NCBI GenBank assembly: GCA_025965295.1
Contig: JAOPXF010000335.1
Location: 1 to 5,245, forward strand
Source: Nocardioides sp.
GTDB taxonomy: Bacteria; Actinomycetota; Actinomycetes; Propionibacteriales; Nocardioidaceae
Direction of reading: 5' to 3'
Length of the DNA stretch: 5,245 nt
Shown here: in pieces, positions 1-5,017 of the stretch
Numbering within the stretch: position 1 is the first letter of the stretch
Layout: the number at the start of each line of letters is the position of its first letter
Program-made: the position numbers and the translations under genes
The notes under the pieces: generated by a model
Told to the model about the DNA's origin: nothing
The model's database searches: none
What the model saw: the letters and a program-made list of their open reading frames with translations, nothing else

Positions 1-421
1 GCCGACCGAGGCCGTCGAGGCCATCCTCAAGATCACCGGTGACTGGCAGACCTTCAAGGGTCTCCCCGGCACCGAGGGCACCCTGCGCGTGGCCGAGGCC
101 AAGCGCGACAAGCTCGACATCTTCAACGAGGCGCTCGCCGAGGCGCACAGCTCGGCCAAGGCCGAGGCGGTGACCAAGAAGTCCTCCAAGAAGTCCGAGT
201 CCGCCAAGGACGGCGACGTGGTCGAGGACAAGCCGGCCGTCGAGCCCAAGGCCAAGAAGGCCGACAAGGCGGAGAAGCCCGCCGAGGAGGCGAAGGCGGA
301 GGAGACTCCGGCCGAGGCCCCCGCCGCGGTTCCGGCGTCGGAGACCCCTGAGGGTGCCGCCGACGAGGCCGAGGCCGCCGAGACGGTGACCGCCGAGGAC
401 GCCGGCAAGAGCGAGGCCTGA
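1..421 (+). CDS. rpsP: 30S ribosomal protein S16, C-terminal part (5' truncated by window edge)
   Basis: The reading frame is open from base 2 and ends at TGA 419-421, giving 139 visible residues. The first ~30 match the C-terminal part of S16: PTEAVEAILKITGDW, then FKG and a TLRVAEAK end, as in 'PTE-V--LLK-TGDW-KFKG'. S16 binds 16S rRNA and is needed for 30S assembly. The roughly 105 residues that follow form a low-complexity tail rich in Lys, Glu and Ala, with a Lys-rich first half (KKSSKKSES) and a very acidic end. Such tails are common on actinobacterial S16 and are probably disordered; this one seems rather long. The true start lies upstream of the window; the GTG at 89 lies inside the conserved domain and is not a start. 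Being first in the rpsP-khpA-rimM-trmD series supports the call. Confidence 0.95.
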   Translation, partial: PTEAVEAILKITGDWQTFKGLPGTEGTLRVAEAKRDKLDIFNEALAEAHSSAKAEAVTKKSSKKSESAKDGDVVEDKPAVEPKAKKADKAEKPAEEAKAEETPAEAPAAVPASETPEGAADEAEAAETVTAEDAGKSEA

Positions 422-423
422 GC

Positions 424-666
424 ATGCTCGCCGATGCCCTCGAGCACCTGGTGCGCGGTGTGGTCGAGCACCCGGACGACGTGTCCGTGCGTGACAAGCA
501 GCTGCGCAGCGGCTCGATCCTCGAGGTGCGGGTCCACCCCGACGACCTCGGCAAGGTGATCGGTCGTGGCGGTCGCACCGCCACGGCGTTCCGCACGGTC
601 GTGTCCGCCCTGGCAGGTCGAGGCGGAGCCCGCGTCGACTTCGTCGACGTGGACCGGCGTCGCTGA
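424..666 (+). CDS. khpA: KH-domain RNA-binding protein (KhpA / YlqC family)
   Basis: An 80-residue protein made almost entirely of one KH domain. The diagnostic GxxG loop is at residues 47-50 in VIGRGGRTA, preceded by the strand ILEVRVHPDDLGK and followed by an amphipathic helix (TAFRTVVSALAG) and a final strand VDFVDVD. Family members bind single-stranded RNA; in Firmicutes KhpA pairs with KhpB and affects cell division and RNA regulation, but the role in actinobacteria is not settled. The ATG lies two bases after the rpsP stop, and a GAGG (413-416) inside the end of rpsP gives a usable ribosome binding site, so the two genes are probably cotranscribed and coupled. Length and position between rpsP and rimM are typical of the family. 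Nothing looks broken. Confidence 0.93.
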   Translation: MLADALEHLVRGVVEHPDDVSVRDKQLRSGSILEVRVHPDDLGKVIGRGGRTATAFRTVVSALAGRGGARVDFVDVDRRR

Positions 667-690
667 CGCTCAACGCCTGAGCAACCGCTT

Positions 691-724
691 GAATGGGTGC
701 CGTCCCTCGGGGCGTCACCCATTC
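691..724 (+). promoter_or_regulatory. Long hairpin between khpA and rimM
   Basis: A perfect 9-bp inverted repeat, GAATGGGTG (691-699) and CACCCATTC (716-724). It can continue inward after one C-T mismatch with five more pairs (701-705 with 710-714, one being a G-T wobble), closing on a CTCG loop. This would be a stable stem-loop in the mRNA, starting 25 nt after the khpA stop and ending 9 nt before the rimM ribosome binding site. The sequence after it (GGTATTTCTG) has only a short T run, so a strong intrinsic terminator is doubtful. A partial attenuator, an RNA processing or stability element, or a protein-binding leader are alternatives that the sequence alone cannot separate. Confidence 0.6.
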
Positions 725-733
725 GGTATTTCT

Positions 734-742
734 GAGGAAGGA
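734..742 (+). promoter_or_regulatory. Ribosome binding site that fixes the rimM start at GTG 747
   Basis: The purine run GAGGAAGGA ends four bases before GTG 747. It is the only good Shine-Dalgarno match near the N-terminus of RimM. The in-frame ATG at 693 has no such site and lies in the left arm of the hairpin, so the GTG is preferred. Confidence 0.8.
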
Positions 743-746
743 ACGC

Positions 747-1334
747 GTGGTCTCGACAAGCTCGACCAACGGAGAGGGCGCGACCATCGAGGTCGTCGTC
801 GGACGGATCGGCAAGCCGCACGGCGTGCGCGGTGAGGTGACCGTCGACGTGCGCTCCGACGAGCCCGACCGGCGCTTCGCGGTCGGCAACGTGCTGCGCG
901 CCGAGGCGCCGCGGGGCTCGGCCAGCCCGCTCACCTCGATGCGGGTCGTCCGGGTCCGCTGGCACCAGACGACCCTGCTGGTCACCTTCGCCGAGCTCAC
1001 CGACCGCACCACCGCCGAGGCCGCCCGCGGGATCGTGCTGCACGCGACCGTCCCCGCCGACGAGACCCCCGAGGACCCCGACGAGTTCTACGACCACCAC
1101 CTGGTCGGGCTCGCGGCGTACGACGTCGACGGCACCCACCTCGGCGAGGTCACCGCGCTGGTCCACGGCGGCGCCCAGGACCTGCTGACGGTCAAGGCGC
1201 TCGACGGCCGCAACACGCTGGTGCCGTTCGTGAAGGCGCTCGTCCCCGAGGTCGACCTCGCCGGCGGTCGCGTCGTCATCGCCGACCGTCCGGGGCTGGT
1301 CACGCCGCTCCCGGAGGACGCGGAGCAGCAATGA
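747..1334 (+). CDS. rimM: 16S rRNA processing / 30S maturation factor RimM
   Basis: A 195-residue protein, close to the usual family length. The N-terminal RimM domain starts with the signature VGRIGKPHGVRGEV (residues 18-31), typical of the beta barrel. A PRC-barrel domain follows from about residue 113: FYDHHLVGLAAYDVDGTHLG, then GGAQDLLTV and LVPFVKALVPEVDL. RimM associates with the 30S head, binds S19, and assists late 30S assembly; it acts in the cytoplasm. The start is GTG 747, set by the GAGGAAGGA site, and leaves about 13 poorly conserved residues before the domain. The stop overlaps the trmD ATG (ATGA, 1331-1334), which points to coupled translation with trmD, its usual partner. An upstream in-frame ATG at 693 would add 18 residues from the hairpin region and is judged wrong. 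Confidence 0.95.
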   Translation: MVSTSSTNGEGATIEVVVGRIGKPHGVRGEVTVDVRSDEPDRRFAVGNVLRAEAPRGSASPLTSMRVVRVRWHQTTLLVTFAELTDRTTAEAARGIVLHATVPADETPEDPDEFYDHHLVGLAAYDVDGTHLGEVTALVHGGAQDLLTVKALDGRNTLVPFVKALVPEVDLAGGRVVIADRPGLVTPLPEDAEQQ

Positions 1335-2515
1335 GGATCGACGTCGTCACGATCTTCCCCGACTACCTCGCCCCGCTCGAGCTCTCGCTCGCGGGCAAGG
1401 CCCGGGACAAGGGGCTGCTCGACGTCCGCGTCCACGACCTGCGGCAGTGGGCCACCGACCGGCACCACACCGTCGACGACACGCCGTACGGCGGCGGCGC
1501 GGGCATGGTCATGAAGCCCGAGCCCTGGGGCGCCGCGTTCGACGAGCTGATCCCGACCGGCTCGACCGACGAGGGGACACCGCCGACCGTCGTCGTCACG
1601 ACGCCGTCCGGTGTCCCGTTCACGCAGGCGCTGGCCCGCGAGCTGGCCGGCCGCGAGCGGCTGGTCTTCGCGTGCGGCCGCTACGAGGGCATCGACCAGC
1701 GGGTGCTGGATGACACCCGCGGGCGCGCCGAGGTCCTGGAGGTCTCGATCGGCGACTACGTGCTCAACGGGGGCGAGGTCGCCGCGCTGGCGATCACCGA
1801 GGCCGTGGTGCGGCTGCTGCCCGGCTTCATGGGCAACCCCGAGTCGCTGACCGAGGAGTCGCACACCCTGTCCGATTCGGGGTCGAGCCTGCTCGAGTAC
1901 CCCGTCTTCACCAAGCCCGCCTCGTGGCGCGGCCACGACGTGCCCCCGGTGCTGCTCTCGGGCGACCATGGGGCGATCAGCGCCTGGCGTCGCGAGCAGG
2001 CCGTACGACGGACGGCCGAGCGCCGCCCCGACCTCGTCCACCCCGCGGTGCTGCTCGACGACGTCGAGGTGCGGCTGGTCCGGCCCTCGGACGCCGGCGA
2101 GCTCTTCACCCTGCAGCGGGCCTGCTGGGTGCAGGAGCAGCAGGACAACCCCGGAGTGGTGATTCCCGCGCTGACCGAGTCCCTCGGCGACGTCGTCGCC
2201 TGGGCGGCGCAGGCCACCGTGCTGGTCGCCCGGAGCGCCGGGCGCCTGGTCGGCGCCGTTCGCGCCTCCCCCCGCGGCGACGCGTGGGACATCGGCCGCC
2301 TGATGGTCGCCCCCGACCTGCAGGGCCGCGGGCTCGGCCGGATGCTGCTGGAGCGGATCGAGGCGGCCGCGCCCCCCGAGGCCACGTCGTACGAGCTGTT
2401 CACCGGCGCCGGCAGCCTGCGCAACCAGAAGATGTACAAGAAGGCGGGCTACCGGCTCGCCGGCAGCCCCGAGCCGGGAGTGGTCCGGCTGACCAAGGCA
2501 CGAATTACCGGCTGA
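1331..2515 (+). CDS. trmD: tRNA (guanine37-N1)-methyltransferase TrmD fused to a C-terminal GNAT acetyltransferase domain
   Basis: A 394-residue protein; TrmD alone is usually about 230-280. Residues 1-~238 are TrmD, a SPOUT (trefoil-knot) enzyme that uses S-adenosylmethionine to make m1G37 and prevent frameshifting. Visible motifs are DDTPYGGGAGMVMKPEP (49-65), CGRYEGIDQRV (115-125), the knot segment SIGDYVLNGGE (139-149), RLLPGFMGN (161-169), then LLEYPVFTKP, VPPVLLSGDH and WRREQAVRRTAERRPDLV. By alignment from memory, R161 and D182 correspond to the E. coli R154 and catalytic D169. Residues ~244-394 are a GNAT domain: RLVRPSDAGELF start, acetyl-CoA loop RLMVAPDLQGRGLG (323-336), and RNQKMYKKAGYRL (364-376) with a possible general-acid Tyr369. 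The reading frame is continuous across the join. A GGAGGA (1313-1318) and a GGAG (1322-1325) precede the ATG, which overlaps the rimM stop. The GNAT substrate is unknown. Confidence 0.93.
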   Translation: MRIDVVTIFPDYLAPLELSLAGKARDKGLLDVRVHDLRQWATDRHHTVDDTPYGGGAGMVMKPEPWGAAFDELIPTGSTDEGTPPTVVVTTPSGVPFTQALARELAGRERLVFACGRYEGIDQRVLDDTRGRAEVLEVSIGDYVLNGGEVAALAITEAVVRLLPGFMGNPESLTEESHTLSDSGSSLLEYPVFTKPASWRGHDVPPVLLSGDHGAISAWRREQAVRRTAERRPDLVHPAVLLDDVEVRLVRPSDAGELFTLQRACWVQEQQDNPGVVIPALTESLGDVVAWAAQATVLVARSAGRLVGAVRASPRGDAWDIGRLMVAPDLQGRGLGRMLLERIEAAAPPEATSYELFTGAGSLRNQKMYKKAGYRLAGSPEPGVVRLTKARITG

Positions 2516-2535
2516 CGTCGGCCCTGTGGCAGACT
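2505..2535 (+). promoter_or_regulatory. Weak candidate promoter upstream of rplS
   Basis: CAGACT (2530-2535) shares three bases with TATAAT and is directly preceded by TGG, an extended -10 pattern. A poor -35 match, TTACCG (2505-2510), lies 19 bases upstream at the end of trmD. If used, transcription would begin near 2541-2543, leaving a leader of about 175 nt before rplS. The match is weak; read-through from trmD is equally possible. Confidence 0.2.
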
Positions 2536-2718
2536 CGTCCCTCGGCCCAGTCGGCCAAAGATGGATCGCCCCGAGGACTCGTTCCGGGAGGGGGATCCGC
2601 GTCGGGCTCCTGCCGCAGGGGGAGCATGGCGCCGCCGGCCACCCCCAGCAGCACAGTCTGGGCCACCAGTGAATCCTTCGATTCCGCGGCTGACCTGTGG
2701 CACCCGTGAGGAGAGATC
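2516..2718 (+). promoter_or_regulatory. Gene-free, highly foldable region before rplS (candidate promoter and/or leader)
   Basis: No credible gene lies in these 203 bases. Several inverted repeats are visible. CCTCGG (2540-2545) pairs with CCGAGG (2571-2576). GCTCC (2606-2610) pairs with GGAGC (2621-2625). GAATC (2671-2675) pairs with GATTC (2680-2684) across a CTTC loop. GCCAC (2662-2666) pairs with GTGGC (2697-2701). A long-range helix is also possible: GTGGC-AGACT (2526-2535) with AGTCTG plus CCAC (2655-2660, 2663-2666), with a two-base bulge. The last two helices share 2663-2666 and cannot coexist. This is consistent with a regulatory leader for L19, an inference from sequence alone. GC-rich DNA produces many chance hairpins, so the function is uncertain. 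Confidence 0.4.
2708..2715 (+). promoter_or_regulatory. rplS ribosome binding site
   Basis: GAGGAGAG ends three bases before ATG 2719, with its GAGGA core six bases away, and confirms the L19 start. It lies seven bases after the GTGGC arm (2697-2701) of a possible stem, so folding of that stem could affect access to it. Confidence 0.7.
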
Positions 2719-3075
2719 ATGAGCAGCAACAACCTCATCGCCGAGCTCGCCAACGAGAGCAAGCGCAGCGATGTCCCGGCCTTCCGCGCCGGTGACAACA
2801 TCAAGGTCCACGTGAAGGTCGTCGAGGGCAACCGCTCGCGTGTCCAGATCTTCCAGGGCGTCGTGCTCCGCGTGCAGGGCTCCGGCATCGGCCGCACCTT
2901 CACGGTCCGCAAGGTCTCCTTCGGCGTCGGCGTCGAGCGCACGTTCCCGCTGAACTCCCCGATCTTCGAGCAGATCGAGGTCGTGACCCGCGGTGACGTC
3001 CGCCGTGCGAAGCTCTACTACCTGCGCAACCTCCGCGGCAAGGCCGCCAAGATCAAGGAGCGCCGCGAGGCCTGA
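2719..3075 (+). CDS. rplS: 50S ribosomal protein L19
   Basis: A 118-residue protein of normal L19 length with conserved blocks throughout: VPAFRAGDNIKVHVKVVEG (19-37), RVQIFQGVVL (41-50), the family signature FTVRKVSFGVGVERTFPLNS (61-80), and RRAKLYYLRNLRGKAAKIKE near the end. L19 sits at the 30S-50S interface and contributes to an intersubunit bridge. The ATG is preceded by GAGGAGAG at good spacing. The gene follows trmD as in most bacteria but is separated by a 203-nt foldable gap, so it may have its own promoter or control in addition to read-through. lepB starts 34 bases after its stop. Confidence 0.98.
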   Translation: MSSNNLIAELANESKRSDVPAFRAGDNIKVHVKVVEGNRSRVQIFQGVVLRVQGSGIGRTFTVRKVSFGVGVERTFPLNSPIFEQIEVVTRGDVRRAKLYYLRNLRGKAAKIKERREA

Positions 3076-3097
3076 GCCGGGCCAGCCAGGCGCTCGT

Positions 3098-3112
3098 TAC
3101 GCTCGGCGCGTG
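3098..3112 (+). promoter_or_regulatory. Candidate leaderless-transcript promoter element at the lepB start
   Basis: TACGCT (3098-3103) fits the actinobacterial -10 form TANNNT and is separated by six bases from GTG 3110, the spacing expected if transcription starts at the GTG itself. No Shine-Dalgarno sequence is seen before this GTG, which supports the idea. No convincing -35 is visible. Confidence 0.4.
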
Positions 3113-3889
3113 ACATCCGAGGACCGCGACCACACGTCTCTCGTCGACATCGACGAGACGGGGTCGCGGTCTTCGCGTTCCGGCCACGGCAAGGCGCACC
3201 TGCCGGTCTGGCAGGAGACGCTGCTGCTGCTCGGCATCGCCGTGGTCCTGGCGGTCCTCATCAAGGCGCTCTTCGTGCAGGCCTTCTACATCCCGTCGGA
3301 GTCGATGGAGCCCGGCCTGGTCAAGAACGACCGGATCCTGGTGGAGAAGACGTCATACTGGTTCGGCGGCACGCCCCAGCGCGGCGACGTGGTCGTCTTC
3401 GAGGACCCCGGCGGCTGGCTCACCGCCGACGAGGCCGCGGGTCCGGCCAACCCGGTGACGAGCCTGCTGTCCCGGGTCGGGCTGTACCCGGCAGGAGGGC
3501 ACCTGGTGAAGCGCGTCATCGGTGTCGCCGGTGACACCATCGCCTGCTGCGACGACCGGGGCCGGATCTCGGTCAACGGCACCCCGCTGAACGAGAAGGC
3601 CTACGCCCGCCTCGACGGGGCCGACTGCTACGGCCCGATGACCAGCACCTGCGACTGGACCGCCGGGCCGGTGCCGGAGGGCCACGTCTTCGTGATGGGC
3701 GACAACCGCCTCCACTCGGCCGACTCCACCGTCCACATGTGCCGTCCCGACGAGACCGACTGCGTGCCGGGCGAGGAGTTCGTGCCCACCGACCTCGTGG
3801 TCGGCAAGGTGTTCGTGCTGCTGTGGCCCCATGACCACTTCCGCTGGATGCACCGCCCGGACAGCTTCGCGGACGTGCCGGATGAGTGA
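3110..3889 (+). CDS. lepB: Type I signal peptidase
   Basis: A 259-residue membrane-anchored serine protease that removes signal peptides from exported proteins. A polar, Ser/Arg-rich cytoplasmic N-terminus (1-34) is followed by one hydrophobic segment (about 37-58, ETLLLLGIAVVLAVLIKALF region) and an outward-facing S26 catalytic domain. The catalytic Ser is S65 in IPSESMEP, the general-base Lys is K134 in HLVKRVIG, and the conserved GDNRLHSADS box is at 197-206. The region between the Ser and Lys boxes carries an extra stretch (about 101-128). Six cysteines (146, 147, 173, 181, 211, 218) lie in the outer domain and may form disulfides. Start: GTG 3110 is chosen because the longer frame from 2993 would run through the end of rplS. 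The 3' end overlaps rnhB by eight bases. Confidence 0.95.
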   Translation: MTSEDRDHTSLVDIDETGSRSSRSGHGKAHLPVWQETLLLLGIAVVLAVLIKALFVQAFYIPSESMEPGLVKNDRILVEKTSYWFGGTPQRGDVVVFEDPGGWLTADEAAGPANPVTSLLSRVGLYPAGGHLVKRVIGVAGDTIACCDDRGRISVNGTPLNEKAYARLDGADCYGPMTSTCDWTAGPVPEGHVFVMGDNRLHSADSTVHMCRPDETDCVPGEEFVPTDLVVGKVFVLLWPHDHFRWMHRPDSFADVPDE

Positions 3890-4580
3890 CCTGCCCCGGG
3901 GCTCGACCGTCCGCCGCGACGCGGGCCTATACGGCTACGAGCGCACCCTGCGCCGCCACGGCATCGACCCGATCGCCGGCGTCGACGAGGCGGGCCGCGG
4001 CGCGTGCGCCGGGCCGCTGGTGGCCGGCGCCGCGATCCTGCCCGCGGGGAAGGCCGGGATCATCCCCGGGCTCGCGGACTCCAAGCTGCTCACCGAGAAG
4101 GCTCGGGAGCGCTGCTACACGCAGATCGTCAGGCGCGCCCTCGCCTGGTCGGTCGTGGTGATCTCCCACGACGAGTGCGACGCGCTCGGCATGCATGTGG
4201 CCAACATCGAGGCGCTCCGCCGGGCGGTCGCGCTGCTCGACCTGCCGCCGTCGTACGTCCTCACCGACGGCTTCCCCGTCGACGGGCTCGGCGTGCCCGG
4301 CCTCGCGGTCTGGAAGGGCGACCGGGTCGCCGCCTGCATCGCCGCCGCCTCGGTCCTGGCCAAGGTGACCCGCGACCGGATGATGTGCGAGCTCGACCGC
4401 GAGTGGCCGGCGTACGACTTCAAGACGCACAAGGGCTACATCACCGACGTGCACTCCGCGGCGCTCCTGGAGCACGGGCCGTCGCCGGTGCACCGGATGC
4501 GGTTCGTGAACGTACGGCGGGCCGCGGGGCTCGAGCCGTGGCCGGACGTGCAGAATGACCTCGTGGAGGAGTCGTCGTGA
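3882..4580 (+). CDS. rnhB: Ribonuclease HII
   Basis: A 232-residue RNase HII, which cuts 5' of single ribonucleotides misincorporated in DNA and degrades RNA in RNA-DNA hybrids. Motifs in order: AGVDEAGRGACAGPLVAGAAIL (from residue 32) with metal ligands D35 and E36 and the GRG loop (38-40); LADSKLLTEK (65-73 region); LTDG with D129; KGD with D147; AAASVLAKVTRDRM; and THKGYITDVH (172-181) with Y176, matching the tyrosine that recognises the ribonucleotide. All four acidic catalytic residues expected from E. coli D16, E17, D108 and D126 are present with matching spacing, so it should be active. The ATG at 3882 overlaps the lepB end (ATGAGTGA), implying coupled translation. An in-frame ATG at 3831 lies inside the conserved part of lepB and is not preferred. 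Confidence 0.96.
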   Translation: MSDLPRGSTVRRDAGLYGYERTLRRHGIDPIAGVDEAGRGACAGPLVAGAAILPAGKAGIIPGLADSKLLTEKARERCYTQIVRRALAWSVVVISHDECDALGMHVANIEALRRAVALLDLPPSYVLTDGFPVDGLGVPGLAVWKGDRVAACIAAASVLAKVTRDRMMCELDREWPAYDFKTHKGYITDVHSAALLEHGPSPVHRMRFVNVRRAAGLEPWPDVQNDLVEESS

Positions 4581-4885
4581 GTGCCGAGGATCTCGAGAAG
4601 TACGAGACCGAGATGGAGCTCACCCTCTATCGCGAGTACCGCGACGTCGTCGCGATCTTCAAGTACGTCGTCGAGACCGACCGGCGCTTCTACCTGTGCA
4701 ACCAGGTGGACGTGAAGGCCCGCACCGAGGCCGGCGACGTGTTCTTCGAGGTCTCGATGAGCGACGCGTGGGTGTGGGACATGTACCGCCCGGCGCGCTT
4801 CGCCAAGAACGTCAAGGTGCTGACCTTCAAGGACGTCAACGTCGAGGAGCTCCAGCCGGCCGAGATCGACCCCCCGAAGGCCTGA
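4577..4885 (+). CDS. DUF2469 family protein, function unknown
   Basis: A 102-residue soluble protein matching the small actinobacterial DUF2469 family (M. tuberculosis Rv2901c type), recognised by the MSAEDLEKYETEMELTLYRE start, the block YRDVVAIFKYVVETDRRFYL, and the later FFEVSMSDAWVWDMYRPARF and VKVLTFKDVNVEEL. No signal peptide, membrane segment or catalytic motif is obvious; the middle is rich in aromatic residues (W65, W67, Y70, several F). The role is not known to me. The GTG start overlaps the rnhB stop by four bases (GTGA) and is preceded by GGAGGA (4565-4570) at good spacing, so it is coupled to rnhB. Its constant place beside rnhB in actinobacteria hints at a shared housekeeping context, but that is inference. 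Confidence 0.92.
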   Translation: MSAEDLEKYETEMELTLYREYRDVVAIFKYVVETDRRFYLCNQVDVKARTEAGDVFFEVSMSDAWVWDMYRPARFAKNVKVLTFKDVNVEELQPAEIDPPKA

Positions 4886-4908
4886 CGGCGCCGGTCCAGA
4901 CCAGTGGT

Positions 4909-4926
4909 CCGCCGCCCGGTGGTTTT
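4909..4926 (+). terminator. Candidate intrinsic terminator after the DUF2469 gene
   Basis: CCGCC (4909-4913) pairs with GGTGG (4918-4922) across a GCCC loop, one pair being a G-T wobble, followed directly by TTTT (4923-4926). The stem is short and the T run is only four, but it lies 24 bases after the stop of the last gene of the block. A competing fold pairs GTCCG (4907-4911) with CGGAC (4928-4932). Confidence 0.4.
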
Positions 4927-4974
4927 CCGGACAAGCCCTCGCCCCGCCGCGCGCGCCGATCTAGCGTCCGGTAG

Positions 4975-4990
4975 GGCGGTGGGGGCCGCC
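4975..4990 (+). repeat. Small hairpin upstream of the TadE-like gene
   Basis: GGCGG (4975-4979) and CCGCC (4986-4990) form a perfect 5-bp stem with a TGGGGG loop. It lies in the 132-nt gap between the DUF2469 gene and the TadE-like gene. It could be chance in such GC-rich sequence. Confidence 0.3.
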
Positions 4991-5017
4991 GACGAGACGA
5001 GCAACGTGGGGGGTCCG

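Noticed and set aside
693..746. ATG 693 as the rimM start
   Set aside because: It sits inside the left arm of the 691-724 hairpin, lacks a ribosome binding site, and adds residues without resemblance to RimM; GTG 747 has a strong site.
123..1331. Long minus-strand open frame of 402 residues
   Set aside because: It lies opposite rpsP, khpA and rimM, is very rich in Arg/Pro/Ser, and shows no recognisable domain. This is the usual antisense shadow in high-GC coding DNA.
1088..2041. Minus-strand open frame of 317 residues opposite rimM and trmD
   Set aside because: The plus-strand genes carry clear family motifs across the whole stretch; the antisense product has low-complexity composition and no motif.
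1924..2709. Plus-strand frame running through the end of trmD into the rplS leader
   Set aside because: It is a frame-shifted read of the TrmD-GNAT gene with Arg/Pro/Ala-rich composition; its extension into the gap shows no domain and has no ribosome binding site.
2993..3109. Longer lepB form starting at GTG 2993
   Set aside because: The extra 39 residues overlap the conserved C-terminus of rplS in another frame and do not resemble signal peptidase.
3831..3881. Longer rnhB form starting at ATG 3831
   Set aside because: The extra 17 residues overlap the conserved end of lepB out of frame; the overlap start ATG 3882 gives a normal N-terminus.
4928..4967. Promoter for the TadE-like gene from CGGACA (4928-4933) and TAGCGT (4962-4967)
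   Set aside because: TAGCGT fits TANNNT, but the spacing to CGGACA is 28 bases, far from the usual 16-19, and no other -35 is visible. A promoter here is likely on context, but I cannot place it.
4555..4974. Plus-strand frame of 139 residues overlapping the DUF2469 gene
   Set aside because: It is an out-of-frame Arg/Gly/Pro-rich shadow of DUF2469 and the following gap, with no domain.
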